Assembly: GCF_014873145.1 (NCBI RefSeq)
Contig: NZ_JADBEK010000001.1
Location: 2,852,001-2,916,000, forward strand
DNA length: 64,000 nt
From: Nonomuraea angiospora
Lineage (GTDB): Bacteria > Actinomycetota > Actinomycetes > Streptosporangiales > Streptosporangiaceae
Direction: 5' to 3'
Each line of letters opens with the position of its first letter. The first letter of the stretch is position 1. Position numbers and translations under genes: made by a program. Below are positions 26,910-35,790 of the stretch, piece by piece. A model generated the notes under the pieces. It ran no database searches. It was given only the letters and a program-made list of their open reading frames with translations, and had not been told where the DNA came from.

Positions 26910-27162
26910 CCTCGACTCGACGCCGCACACCTAAACCGGCCGCTGGAGTGCTCCTCACGCCATCGCAGATAGTGAGCCATCATGTGCGGTAACGAGGATC
27001 TGTTCGTCCGCGATGCTCCGGCGAACCATGGGCGGCCCTCGAGCGATCGCGCCGCCGGGTTGAGCGGGCCGGCAGCGCTTATCTGCGGTTTGGCCCCGGC
27101 TGGTTGATGGCTGTCGCCGGCGCTACCGTGGGGGGCGTATTTCGGCCGTGAGGGGGATCAAC

Positions 27163-27579
27163 GTGGATCCGATCGTTTTGGCTGCGGGCACCGCGCTGGT
27201 GACGGCTATGGCCACCGATGCCTGGCAGTCGGCTCGTGACGGTGCGATCGCGCTGTGGCGTAGGGTCCGCCCCGAGCAAGCCGACATCGTCGAAGCGGAG
27301 CTGGTCGAGGTCCGTGAGCAGCTGCTCGAGGCCCGCCGGGACGGTGACGCCGACACCGAGCAGGCTCTGGTCGGCTCCTGGCAGGTGCGGCTGCAGCAGT
27401 TGCTGCGCGCCGACCCGTCGCTGGCGCAGGAGATCAAACGCGTGGTGGACGAGGTGCTCACCCCGGCGCTGGAGCCGGCCGATCAGGAGCGGATCGGTTC
27501 GCTGGTGATGAAGGCGACCGCGAGCGGGCACGGCCGCGTCTATCAGGCCGGCCGCGACCAGACCATCAACGAGCGCTGA
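27163..27579 (+). CDS. Small helical protein with C-terminal GRVYQAGRDQ-type motif (NLR partner A)
   Basis: A 138-residue protein, mainly helical, starting at GTG 27163 with AGGGGG 6 bases upstream (GTG 27148 is an alternative). Residues about 1-120 form amphipathic helices with a weakly hydrophobic N terminus. The last 15 residues read GHGRVYQAGRDQTINER. The same motif occurs near the N terminus of the next protein and in both proteins of the mirror-image unit at 30.8-33.4 kb. Small proteins with such a terminal motif next to an NB-ARC protein resemble effector partners of bacterial NLRs that signal through short amyloid-like motifs. That reading is inference; the helical domain has no recognised catalytic residues. 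Confidence 0.68.
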   Translation: MDPIVLAAGTALVTAMATDAWQSARDGAIALWRRVRPEQADIVEAELVEVREQLLEARRDGDADTEQALVGSWQVRLQQLLRADPSLAQEIKRVVDEVLTPALEPADQERIGSLVMKATASGHGRVYQAGRDQTINER

Positions 27580-27586
27580 TCATCGC

Positions 27587-30322
27587 ATGCGGATGGAGGG
27601 GCGGGCCTCCGAACAGGGCCGGATGTATCAGGCCGGGCGTGATCTGACCGTCCACGAGACGGTGCTGTCGGCGCTGCGGCCGGTTGAGCAGGTGGCAGCA
27701 CCGCCGCGGACGGTGAATCTCCCTGGGCATGCTGGGTTGTTCGTCGGACGTGCGAATGAGTTAGCTGAGCTGGACGCGGTGCTGCAGACCGGGGGCGAGG
27801 TCGTGGTGGCCGCGGTGCACGGCCTGGGCGGGGTAGGCAAGTCCACGCTGGCCGTGAGCTATGCCCGCGCCCAGGCCAGGAGGCGCAACCCGGTGTGGTG
27901 GATCACCGCTGACAGCCCCACCGCGGTGCAGGCGGGCCTGGCTGCTCTGACGGTCGCACTGCAGCCGGAGCTGACCGCGGCGTTGCCGTTGGAGGCCCTG
28001 GCCGAGTGGGCGTGCGGCTGGCTGGCGGCCCATGACGGGTGGTTGCTGGTGCTGGACGACGTCACCGACCCGGCCGATGTGACGCCGCTGTTGGGGCGTA
28101 CGTTGGCCGGGCAGGTGCTGGTGACCAGTCGGCTCGGACAGGGCTGGCATCGCCTGAGCGCCCACGTGGTGCGGCTGGATGTGCTGAGCGAGGCGGAGGC
28201 GGTCGACTTGGTCACCCAGATCACCTCGGGCCTGAGTCCCGCTGCCGATGCGGGGGCGCATGAGCCCGAAGGCTTGGAGGGGATGCGGGAGCTGGTGCGC
28301 GAGCTGGGCTGTTTGCCTCTGGCGATCGAGCAGGCGGGCGCTTACCTGCACCAGGTCCGGCTGTCCCCGCGCGCCTACCTCGACCTGCTGGTCGAACGGC
28401 CGGCGGTGATGTACGGCCGCGCCGCCCGCGGCTCGGATGCCGAGCGCACCATCGCTCGCATCTGGCGACTGACCCTGGACCGGCTCACCGATACTCCACT
28501 GGCCGGGCAGTTGCTGCGCATCCTCGCCTGGTACGGGGCCGAGCCGATCCCCCGGACCCTGCTGGACGGCCTGGACACCGATGCGGCAGATGTCCAGCAT
28601 GCCCTGGGTGAGCTGGCCGCCTACAACATGATCACCCTCGACAGCGAGCACATCGTCGTGCATCGGCTGGTCCAAGCTGTCGCCCGCACCCCAGACCCTG
28701 ACGACCCCCATCGTCAGACCGCCGACATCGACAACGCCCGCGACCAAGCCACCCGCCTGATCGGCGATGCCATCCCCGAATCGGCGTTGAATCCTGAAGA
28801 CTGGCCGACCTGGCGCACACTGCTGCCGCACATCACCGCTCTGACAGACCATGCCTCTCCCGGCACCGACGCCGTCGCCACCGCCCGACTGCTCAACCAG
28901 ACCGGTGTCTTCCTGGACAACCAGGGCGCCACCGCCGATGCGATCCGCTGCCTCGATCGCGCACGCACGGCCTACGAGCGGGTGCTGGGCGCTGACCACC
29001 CCGAAACCCTGCTCTCCCGCAACAACCTGGCCGCCGCCTACGATTCGGCGGGGGACCTGCGCCGGGCCATCCCGCTGTACGAGGCGACGATCGCTGATCG
29101 GGAGCGGGTGCTGGGTGCCGACCACCCCTTCACCCTGATCTCCCGCAACAACCTCGCGAGCGCGTATGAGTCGGCGGGGGATCTGGGCCGGGCCATCCCG
29201 CTGTACCAGGCGACGCTCGCTGATCGGGAGCGGGTGCTGGGCGCCGACCACCCTGACACCCTGTCCTCCCGCAACAATCTCGCCTACGCCTACGAGTCGG
29301 CGGGGGACCTGCGCCGGGCCATCCCGCTGTACGAGGCGACGCTCGCTGATCGGGAGCGAGTGCTGGGCGCCGACCACCCCTCCACCTTGGCCTCCCGCAA
29401 CAACCTCGCGAGCGCCTACGATTCGGCAGGGGATCCGGGCCGAGCCATCCCACTGTTCGAGGCGACGCTCGCCGACTGTGAGCGAGTGCTGGGCGCCGAC
29501 CACCCCTCCACCTTGGCCTCCCGCAACAACCTCGCGAGCGCCTACGATTCGGCAGGGGATCCGGGCCGAGCCATCCCACTGTTCGAGGCGACGCTCGCCG
29601 ACTGTGAGCGAGTGCTGGGCGCCGACCACCCCTTCACCCTGTCCGCCCGCAACAACCTGGCCGCCGCCTACGATTCGACGGGGGATCTGGGCCGGGCCAT
29701 CCCGTTGTTCGAGGAGACGTTGGCTGATCGGGAACGGGTGCTGGGCGCCGACCACCCTGACACACTGACCTCCCGCAGCAACCTCGCGAGCGCGTATGAG
29801 TCGGCGGGGGACCTGGGCCGGGCCATCCCGTTGTTCGTGGCGACGATCGCTGATCGGGAACGGGTGCTGGGCACCGACCACCCTGACACACTGACCTCCC
29901 GCAACAACCTCGCCTACGCCTACTGGACGGCGGGGGACCTGGACCGAGCCATCCCGTTGTACGAGGAGACGTTGGCTGATCGGGAACGGGTGCTGGGCAC
30001 CGACCACCCTGACACACTGACCTCCCGCAACAACCTCGCCTACGCCTACTGGACGATGGGGGACCTGGACCGAGCCATCCCGCTGTACGAGGAGACGTTG
30101 GCTGATCGGGAACGGATGCTGGGCACCGACCACCCTGACACGCTGACCTCCCGCAACAACCTCGCCTACGCCTACTGGGCGACGGGGGACCTGGGCCGAG
30201 CCATCCCGCTGTACGAGGCGACGCTCACGGCATGCGAACGGGTATTGGGCATCGATCATCCGACAACGCACGTGGTTCGGGCCGATTTACTGCAGGCGAC
30301 ACAACGACGCGATGGCCAATAG
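27587..30322 (+). CDS. NB-ARC/TPR (NLR-like) protein A with 10 identical-length TPR repeats
   Basis: A 911-residue protein seven bases after the partner gene. Residues 11-20 carry the shared motif (GRMYQAGRDL). The NB-ARC ATPase follows: Walker A GLGGVGKST (79-87), Walker B WLLVLDD (152-158), LVTSR (178-182) and GCLPL (241-245), then a winged-helix region with VHRLVQ in the MHD position. From about residue 468 ten TPR repeats of exactly 42 residues run to near the end (G-A/T-DHP...NNLAxAYDSAGDLxRAIPLYE). Such proteins are oligomerising switches that sense a ligand through the TPRs. Together with the motif this fits an NLR-type signalling hub, possibly in antiphage or programmed-death defence; that is inference. 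Confidence 0.85.
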   Translation: MRMEGRASEQGRMYQAGRDLTVHETVLSALRPVEQVAAPPRTVNLPGHAGLFVGRANELAELDAVLQTGGEVVVAAVHGLGGVGKSTLAVSYARAQARRRNPVWWITADSPTAVQAGLAALTVALQPELTAALPLEALAEWACGWLAAHDGWLLVLDDVTDPADVTPLLGRTLAGQVLVTSRLGQGWHRLSAHVVRLDVLSEAEAVDLVTQITSGLSPAADAGAHEPEGLEGMRELVRELGCLPLAIEQAGAYLHQVRLSPRAYLDLLVERPAVMYGRAARGSDAERTIARIWRLTLDRLTDTPLAGQLLRILAWYGAEPIPRTLLDGLDTDAADVQHALGELAAYNMITLDSEHIVVHRLVQAVARTPDPDDPHRQTADIDNARDQATRLIGDAIPESALNPEDWPTWRTLLPHITALTDHASPGTDAVATARLLNQTGVFLDNQGATADAIRCLDRARTAYERVLGADHPETLLSRNNLAAAYDSAGDLRRAIPLYEATIADRERVLGADHPFTLISRNNLASAYESAGDLGRAIPLYQATLADRERVLGADHPDTLSSRNNLAYAYESAGDLRRAIPLYEATLADRERVLGADHPSTLASRNNLASAYDSAGDPGRAIPLFEATLADCERVLGADHPSTLASRNNLASAYDSAGDPGRAIPLFEATLADCERVLGADHPFTLSARNNLAAAYDSTGDLGRAIPLFEETLADRERVLGADHPDTLTSRSNLASAYESAGDLGRAIPLFVATIADRERVLGTDHPDTLTSRNNLAYAYWTAGDLDRAIPLYEETLADRERVLGTDHPDTLTSRNNLAYAYWTMGDLDRAIPLYEETLADRERMLGTDHPDTLTSRNNLAYAYWATGDLGRAIPLYEATLTACERVLGIDHPTTHVVRADLLQATQRRDGQ
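28988..30247 (+). repeat. Ten tandem 126-bp TPR-coding repeats
   Basis: Ten units of exactly 126 bp lie between the first GADHP codon set at 28988 and the last at 30248. Units differ by few bases. A 154-base block at 29354-29507 is repeated identically at 29480-29633, offset by one unit, so two neighbouring repeats are recent duplicates. Confidence 0.9.
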
Positions 30323-30377
30323 TCCGTTTTCGCGATCACGCGAACGGCATGCTTCATCGGTTGGCGATCTCTAGTTA

Positions 30378-30690
30378 TCACTCCTTGCTGGTGAGCTCTT
30401 CGCGCTGGCCGCTTTCGCGGAGCTGTCGCAAGTCGGGAATCTGGTTGTAGAGCGTGCCCGGGCTGACCCCGAGCAGCTTGGCGATCGAGGTGATCGAGTT
30501 CTCCGGGTTGGGTGTCGCGGGCGGCGCGCAGCGGTTCGGGGGTGATGACGGTGGGTCGGCCGCCGGGGGTGGTGGTGTCGAGGGTTCTCGTGCAGGGAGG
30601 TGAAGCCGATCTCGTGCGTGCGGAGTTCGCCGACCATGGTGATGAGGTCGGCCAGGGAACGGCCGTAGCGGTCGAGCGCCGCCTAGGTTT
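30378..30690 (-). pseudogene. Serine recombinase (resolvase/invertase) remnant
   Basis: Read leftward: LDRYGRSLADLITMVGELRT, then an ELRTHEIGFTSLHE stretch, then in a shifted frame LDTTTPGGR, then in a further frame ITSIAKLLGVSPGTLYNQI. This is the order of the C-terminal part of the catalytic domain and the helix-turn-helix of resolvase/invertase proteins. About 40 residues between TTTPGGR and the HTH are missing and the N-terminal half with the active Ser is absent. It lies exactly between the convergent ends of the two NLR-like units. Confidence 0.78.
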
Positions 30691-30778
30691 TTGAAGGCAT
30701 TTCGGGGCTCTGAAGGTGCCTGCTTCAAGATCTTCAAAAAACGATCGTTAAATGAAGCCGCCGCGGATCGTCAATAGA

Positions 30779-32956
30779 TCAACCATCAACACGACCGCGC
30801 TGCCCCGACTGTGTCCGCCTGATGGCCGCTTTGAGGTTTTCCTGGACGACTTGAGTCGTCGGATGGTGCAGTCCAAGCACCCGCTCGCAGTCGGAAACCG
30901 TCGCCTCGTACAGCGGGATGGCCCGGCTCAGGTCTCCCGCCGCCCGGTAGGCGCAGGCCAGGTTGTTGCGGGAGGTCAGCGTTGAGGGGTGGTCGGGGCC
31001 CAGCACCCGCTCCCGTTCGGCGAGGGTGGCCTCGAACAAGGGGATGGCCCGGCCCAGGTCCCCCGCTGTCTCGTAGGCGTAGGCGAGGTTGTTGCGGCAG
31101 GTCAGGGTGTGGGGGTGGTCGGCGCCCAGCACTCTCTCGAAGTCGGACAGTGTCGCCTCGTACAGCGGGATGGCCCTGGCCAGGTCTCCCGCCGCCTCGT
31201 AGGCGCAGGCCAGGTTGCTGCGGGAAGTCAGGGTGCGGGGATGGTCGGCGCCCAGCACCCGCTCGCAGTCGGCCAGCGTCGCCTCGTACAGCGGGATGGC
31301 CCTGGCCAGGTCTCCCGCCGCCTCGTAGGCGCCGGCCAAGTTGCTGCGGGAGGCCAGGGTATTGGGGTGCTCAGGGCCTAGGATGCGTTCTTCTTCTGCC
31401 AGGTTGTGCTCCATCAGCGGGATCGCTCGTCCCAGATCACCTGCCGCATCGTAGGCGTAGGCCAGGCTGGCACGCGTGACCAGTACAGCGGGGTGGTCGA
31501 GGTCGTACACGCGTTGCACCAACGTCATGCACCGCTCCAGGTAGATCAGCGCACGGCCGATTGCCCCCTGGCTCTCCAAGAACAGACCGGTGTTACGGAG
31601 TAGATCGTCAGCATCGATGGCGTCGGTCTCGGGGGACATGCGCTCGAAGACGGCGTCGATGTGGGGCAGCAGCGTCCGCCACTGCGGCCACGAGGCCGGG
31701 ATCTCGTACTCGTGGGGGCGGGCTTGATCCAGTAGCCGGATGGCGCGGGTGCGGGCGGTGTCGATGTCGGTGGCCTGGCGGTGGGGGTCATCGGGGTCGG
31801 GGGTGCGGGCGACGGCCTGGACCAGGCGGTGCACGGTGATGACCGCGTCATCGAGGGTGATCATGCTGTAGGCGGCCAGGGCTCCCAGCGCCTGCTGCAA
31901 CTGCGGGGGGTCGGCCAGGCCGTCCAGGACGCTGCGGGGGATCGGCTCGGCGCCGTACCAGGCCAGGATGCGCAGCAGGTCTCCGGCCAGCGGCGTGTGG
32001 GTGAGCCGGTCCACGGTGAGGCGCCAGACGCGGGCGATGGTGCGTTCGGCGTCATTGCCTTCGGCGGCCTGGTCGTACATCACTGCCGGATATTCGGTGA
32101 GCAGGTTCAGGTAGGCGCGGGGAGTCAGCCGGGCCTGGTGCAGATACGCCGCGGCCTGCTCGATGGCCAGCGGCAGGTAGCCCAGCTCGCGTACCAGCTC
32201 GATCGCCCCGTCCAGAGCTTCGGGCATCTGCGTGCCGGGGGCGGGGGCGTGCTGGCGGGGGGTGGCGATCCGGGTGAGCAGCTCCAGCGCCTCCGCCTCC
32301 TCCAGCACGTCCAGCCGTAGCACCCGGGCGCCCAGGTGGTGCCAGCCCTGGCCGAGCCGGCTGGTCACCAGCACCCTTCCGGCCAGCGTGCGGCCCAGCA
32401 GCGGCGCCACATCGGCCGGGTCGGTGACGTTGTCCAGTATCAGCAGCCAGCCTTCATGAGCGGCCAGCCAGCCGGTGGCCCGCTCGGCCAGGGCCTCCAA
32501 CGGCAACGCGGCGGCCAGCTCCGGCTGCAGTGCGAGCGCCAGCGCGGCCAGGCCCGCCTGCATGCCGGTAGCGCTGTCGGCGGTGATCCACCACACCGGA
32601 TTACACGCCCCGGTCTGCGTGACGGCGAAGTGGGCGGCCAGCGTGGACTTGCCGATCCCGCCCAGCCCGTGCACTGCGGCCACCACCACCGGCCCGCTAC
32701 CGCCCAGAGCCGCCTCCAGGGCGGCCAGCTCATCGCCGCGCCCCACGAACACCTGCCGATGCCCCGGCACGTTCACCGTCGCCGACGGCGCGGCCCTCTC
32801 GCTGACCGGTCGCAGCGCCGCCTCCGGCAGCACCGTCTGATTGACGATCTGGTCGCCCCCGGCCTGATACACGCGCCCCTGACCGGAGACGGTGGCGTCC
32901 AGCTGGACGTGTGACCGCCGGTTCGGGGAATCGGCCGCAGCGGGAGGGGCGGTCAT
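30779..32956 (-). CDS. NB-ARC/TPR (NLR-like) protein B, inverted copy of unit A
   Basis: A 725-residue protein. Residues 27-39 carry the motif GRVYQAGGDQIVN. The NB-ARC domain has Walker A GLGGIGKST (97-105), WLLILDN at the Walker B position (the second acid is replaced by Asn), LVTSR and GYLPL, then a winged-helix part ending in VHRLVQ. About six TPR repeats follow (GADHPxTLTSRNNLAYAY type). It is closely related in DNA and protein to the unit A protein over the NB-ARC and TPR parts. The start overlaps the stop of the upstream small membrane protein (ATGA), so they are co-translated. It converges on unit A with the recombinase remnant between. Confidence 0.85.
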   Translation of the reverse strand: MTAPPAAADSPNRRSHVQLDATVSGQGRVYQAGGDQIVNQTVLPEAALRPVSERAAPSATVNVPGHRQVFVGRGDELAALEAALGGSGPVVVAAVHGLGGIGKSTLAAHFAVTQTGACNPVWWITADSATGMQAGLAALALALQPELAAALPLEALAERATGWLAAHEGWLLILDNVTDPADVAPLLGRTLAGRVLVTSRLGQGWHHLGARVLRLDVLEEAEALELLTRIATPRQHAPAPGTQMPEALDGAIELVRELGYLPLAIEQAAAYLHQARLTPRAYLNLLTEYPAVMYDQAAEGNDAERTIARVWRLTVDRLTHTPLAGDLLRILAWYGAEPIPRSVLDGLADPPQLQQALGALAAYSMITLDDAVITVHRLVQAVARTPDPDDPHRQATDIDTARTRAIRLLDQARPHEYEIPASWPQWRTLLPHIDAVFERMSPETDAIDADDLLRNTGLFLESQGAIGRALIYLERCMTLVQRVYDLDHPAVLVTRASLAYAYDAAGDLGRAIPLMEHNLAEEERILGPEHPNTLASRSNLAGAYEAAGDLARAIPLYEATLADCERVLGADHPRTLTSRSNLACAYEAAGDLARAIPLYEATLSDFERVLGADHPHTLTCRNNLAYAYETAGDLGRAIPLFEATLAERERVLGPDHPSTLTSRNNLACAYRAAGDLSRAIPLYEATVSDCERVLGLHHPTTQVVQENLKAAIRRTQSGQRGRVDG

Positions 32957-33426
32957 CGCTCGTTGATGGTCTGGTCGCCGCCGGCCTGATACACCCGGCC
33001 CTGGCCCGAGGCCTGCGCCCGCATCTGCACGTTCCGCGTGTCATCACCGGTCGAGACGATGCCGGCGTTGTCGCCGCCGATGGCGACCGACCGCTCGCCT
33101 TCGGCCGAGACCTGAGGCGTCCTCTCCCCTGCGGCCGGTGAGTCAGGTGCGGCGACGGCAGCTGCCGGGGCGCGCTCGGTGCGCAGTTGCAGCAGCAACG
33201 CCACCACGGCGACCACCAGCCCGGCCGCGCCGATGAACATGCTGATCACACTGGCCCGCTGATCCAGCACACCCAGCACATCGGCCGACAGGTGCAGCGG
33301 GTCGGCGAAGAACCCGGCCAACCCCACAACCAATAACGCCGTCATCGCCACGATCGCGGCGATCACCATCCATCGCCGGCCCCGCGAACGTGAGGCGGGT
33401 CTGGATCCGACGGCTGTCTTCGACAT
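32953..33426 (-). CDS. Small two-pass membrane protein with C-terminal GRVYQAGGDQ motif (NLR partner B)
   Basis: A 157-residue protein (start ATG 33426; ATG 33450-33452 upstream is an alternative, and neither has a clear ribosome site). Two hydrophobic segments are seen at about residues 20-42 and 55-77, with a short loop between. A Pro/Ala linker leads to a segment reading SVAIGGDNAGIVSTGDD and then the last residues GQGRVYQAGGDQTINER. The final motif matches the N-terminal motif of the NB-ARC protein it is coupled to. A membrane protein with a terminal motif fits an effector that permeabilises or signals at the membrane when an NLR partner is triggered; this is inference. No known effector domain is recognised. 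Confidence 0.68.
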   Translation of the reverse strand: MSKTAVGSRPASRSRGRRWMVIAAIVAMTALLVVGLAGFFADPLHLSADVLGVLDQRASVISMFIGAAGLVVAVVALLLQLRTERAPAAAVAAPDSPAAGERTPQVSAEGERSVAIGGDNAGIVSTGDDTRNVQMRAQASGQGRVYQAGGDQTINER

Positions 33427-33748
33427 GCCTCCAGAGTGCTCCCGTACCGGCATGAGCGGGACGCATGGCAACGAAGGCGTTACCTGTCCCTTGCTCCATG
33501 AACCGGTCGTTTGCGGGACGGGGGCGCGTTTCCGCAGGAACGACCGTCCCGAAACCCGTTGTCGGTTTCCGAAGTCACGTGCACGGGTGTCCTGGGCTTC
33601 CGGGGATCTGTGTCCCGGCCGGCCGGCCGCCGAGTCACGGCTGGGATTGGCCGCTGCGGATGCGGCGGCGGCCGAGGTACGAGCGGTCCTGCGCGAGGTC
33701 GTCGCCGTGCTCCGGGTGGCTGGGAATCCTCCCGCCGAAGCTCCGGGA
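33427..33748. other. Intergenic region, no gene seen
   Basis: About 320 bases between the membrane protein of NLR unit B and the end of the CU044_5270-like gene, both on the minus strand. No recognisable product or strong hairpin was found. It must contain the promoter of NLR unit B. Confidence 0.45.
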
Positions 33749-34876
33749 CTACTGGGGAAGGGCGGGCCTGGCGTCGGTCCAGCCCGAGTCCACGATCGAC
33801 CAGTAGTCCAGCACCCTGCCGGGGACCTGCCACTTCTCGCTGTCCGGGCCCGGTTCGAGCTGGATGTCGCGGCTGCCCAGCAGCTTTCCGGTGCGCTGGT
33901 CGAAGAGCACCTGCTGCTGGATCGTTCCGCGGCCGTCCGCGCTCTCGAACGGGGCCGCGAGAGCGACCGCGGCGCGCCCGAGCGGGTCTTTGACGGTGCC
34001 CAGGCGCTGCACGCCGGGATAGTCGGTGATCAGGCGCATGAGGCCGGCTCGTACCTTGGGCGGGACGGGCGTGTTCGCGAGGAGGGAGAAGACCTGGTCG
34101 AGCACCCCCTTGGGTTCTGTGCAGCCCTTCGGCGCGCCGGTGCGGCCGTCGGCCAGCTTGATCGAGCCCTCGCACAGGAGCTTGCGCAGCTCCTCCGGAT
34201 CGGTGGGCAAGTCCTGGAGTTCCTGGTAGGTGAAGTGACCGAGGCCGCCGATGTTGAACTCGCCGCCGCCCTGGGCGTCCGGGTCGTCCTCCTGCCAGGG
34301 GCCGGGCTTGGACGTGAGAGTCCTGGTGAGGCCCGACGAGCGGATCTGCCAGCTCGACGGGGAGCCCGCCGCGCGCCAGTCGTCGGCGTCGGCGCGGGTC
34401 TGGGGCTTGGCCGGGAAGATGCGGCCGTAGAAGGACGTGCCGTCGCCACGGCTGCGTCCCGTCCATCTGAAGTACTCGTCGCGCTCCTCCACGACGTACC
34501 CGCCGGTCCGGCCGAGCGCGCGCGCCGCGAAGGCGGTGCGCTGGTGCGTGTACCAGTAGCGGCCCTGCTGTTGCAGCTCCGCCTGGGTGGCGGCGGCCAG
34601 CATCATGCCGCGGGGCGATGAGGTGTCCGGGCCGGTCGTCACGCCTGGACGAGGTTGTACGGGGGCGCCGCCGGGCGTGAGCGTCAGGCCCGCCACCACC
34701 GCCGCGGCCGTGGCAGCGGCCACCAGGCCGAGCGGCATGCGCCAGGCACGACGCCGGCGCGCCGGCGGACGGTCGTCCTGGCTCAGCATGCGGCCGCGGG
34801 CGGCCGCCGCGGTGGCCGCGGACGGAGAAGGCGGGTCGTCGTACACGCCACGGACGAGATCCAGTTCGTTCATCAT
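33749..34876 (-). CDS. CU044_5270-family membrane protein, ECF sigma partner
   Basis: A 375-residue protein with an N-terminal cytosolic segment, one transmembrane helix at about residues 46-66 (MPLGLVAAATAAAVVAGLTL) and a large extracytoplasmic part. The architecture and position directly after an ECF sigma factor gene match the CU044_5270 family, widespread in actinomycetes. The start overlaps the sigma factor stop (TGATG), so they are co-translated. A role as regulator or sensor of the sigma factor is plausible, but classical ZAS anti-sigma Cys/His residues are not visible. Confidence 0.8.
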   Translation of the reverse strand: MMNELDLVRGVYDDPPSPSAATAAAARGRMLSQDDRPPARRRRAWRMPLGLVAAATAAAVVAGLTLTPGGAPVQPRPGVTTGPDTSSPRGMMLAAATQAELQQQGRYWYTHQRTAFAARALGRTGGYVVEERDEYFRWTGRSRGDGTSFYGRIFPAKPQTRADADDWRAAGSPSSWQIRSSGLTRTLTSKPGPWQEDDPDAQGGGEFNIGGLGHFTYQELQDLPTDPEELRKLLCEGSIKLADGRTGAPKGCTEPKGVLDQVFSLLANTPVPPKVRAGLMRLITDYPGVQRLGTVKDPLGRAAVALAAPFESADGRGTIQQQVLFDQRTGKLLGSRDIQLEPGPDSEKWQVPGRVLDYWSIVDSGWTDARPALPQ

Positions 34877-35493
34877 CAGGCCTCTTCCTCATCGAGCAGG
34901 GGGTTCGTGTCGCCCAGCGCCTTGCGCAGCTTCTTGCGAGCGCGGTTGAGCCGCGAGGACACCGTGCCGAAGGGCACGTCCAGCGCCTGCGCCACCTCGT
35001 CGTAGCTCAGCCCGGCGAGCGCCACCAGCAGCAGCACGTCGCGCTGGGCGGCGGGCAGGGCGGCGATGGCGCCGGCCAGCGGGCCTTTGACACTTTGTTG
35101 CGCGCTCACCTTGGCCGTCACCTCGTCCTCGTGGCCCCGGGCCGGCTCCGGCAGGGGATGCAGCCGATCCACGGCCCGGAGCAGACGCACCTCGTCGCGG
35201 CGGTGCCGGCTGATGAGGTTGGTCGCGATGCCGTACAGCCAGGGGCGGGCGCTGCGCCGGCTCAGGTCGTAGCGGCGGCGTTGGCGGAAGGCGAGGGCGA
35301 ACGTCTCGGCGGACACGTCGTCGGCGGCGTGCGGGCCGAGCCGCCGGGAGGCGTACCGGTGGATGTCCGCGTAGTGGGCGTCGAAGACGGCGGCGAAACG
35401 TTCGGGCTCGTCCCAGGACCGCTTGATCGTCACGGCGTCGTCCTGCGACGGTGTGGCGGCACCCGTAGGAGCAGTCAGGTGTGGCTCATGCAT
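34876..35493 (-). CDS. ECF-type RNA polymerase sigma factor
   Basis: A 205-residue protein with region 2 (HYADIHRYASRRLG, then DVSAETFALAFRQR and WLYGIATNLISRHRR) and region 4 (LPAAQRDVLLLVALAGLSYDEVAQALDVPFGTVSSRLNRARKKLRK). It lacks regions 1.1 and 3, as expected for an ECF factor. It should direct RNA polymerase to a small regulon, probably including its own operon. The coupled downstream membrane protein likely sets its activity. ATG 35493 is the best start. Confidence 0.92.
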   Translation of the reverse strand: MHEPHLTAPTGAATPSQDDAVTIKRSWDEPERFAAVFDAHYADIHRYASRRLGPHAADDVSAETFALAFRQRRRYDLSRRSARPWLYGIATNLISRHRRDEVRLLRAVDRLHPLPEPARGHEDEVTAKVSAQQSVKGPLAGAIAALPAAQRDVLLLVALAGLSYDEVAQALDVPFGTVSSRLNRARKKLRKALGDTNPLLDEEEA

Positions 35494-35790
35494 GCAAAGG
35501 CCTTGCGGTTGTGGGGACGTCGGTCACCTGCTGTTGTCCGGAGCCCGCCGTCGCCTTCCCCTGATTTTTCCGATCTCTATCAGACGAAAGCCCGCTGCCT
35601 ATGGGCGCCGGCCAACGCGGACAGGTTGTGCCCGGCATCCCGCTATGACGCGACCGCCACTTTCTTGCCGACCGCGAGTCCGGATCTTGTATCCGTCAGG
35701 TAGACGCGCTACGTGTCGGATCTGTTACACCCTGTGATGGAGCTGTCCTGGAAGCCCCTCCAGGCTGCACCGACACGAGGAGAGACCGTA

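Noticed and set aside
27148..27162. GTG at 27148 as start of the first NLR partner
   Set aside because: GTG 27163 has AGGGGG at a good distance, while the upstream GTG lacks a ribosome site.
30387..30737. A complete small regulator on the minus strand in the NLR junction
   Set aside because: The helix-turn-helix stretch belongs to a resolvase remnant whose catalytic part lies in other frames; there is no intact small gene.
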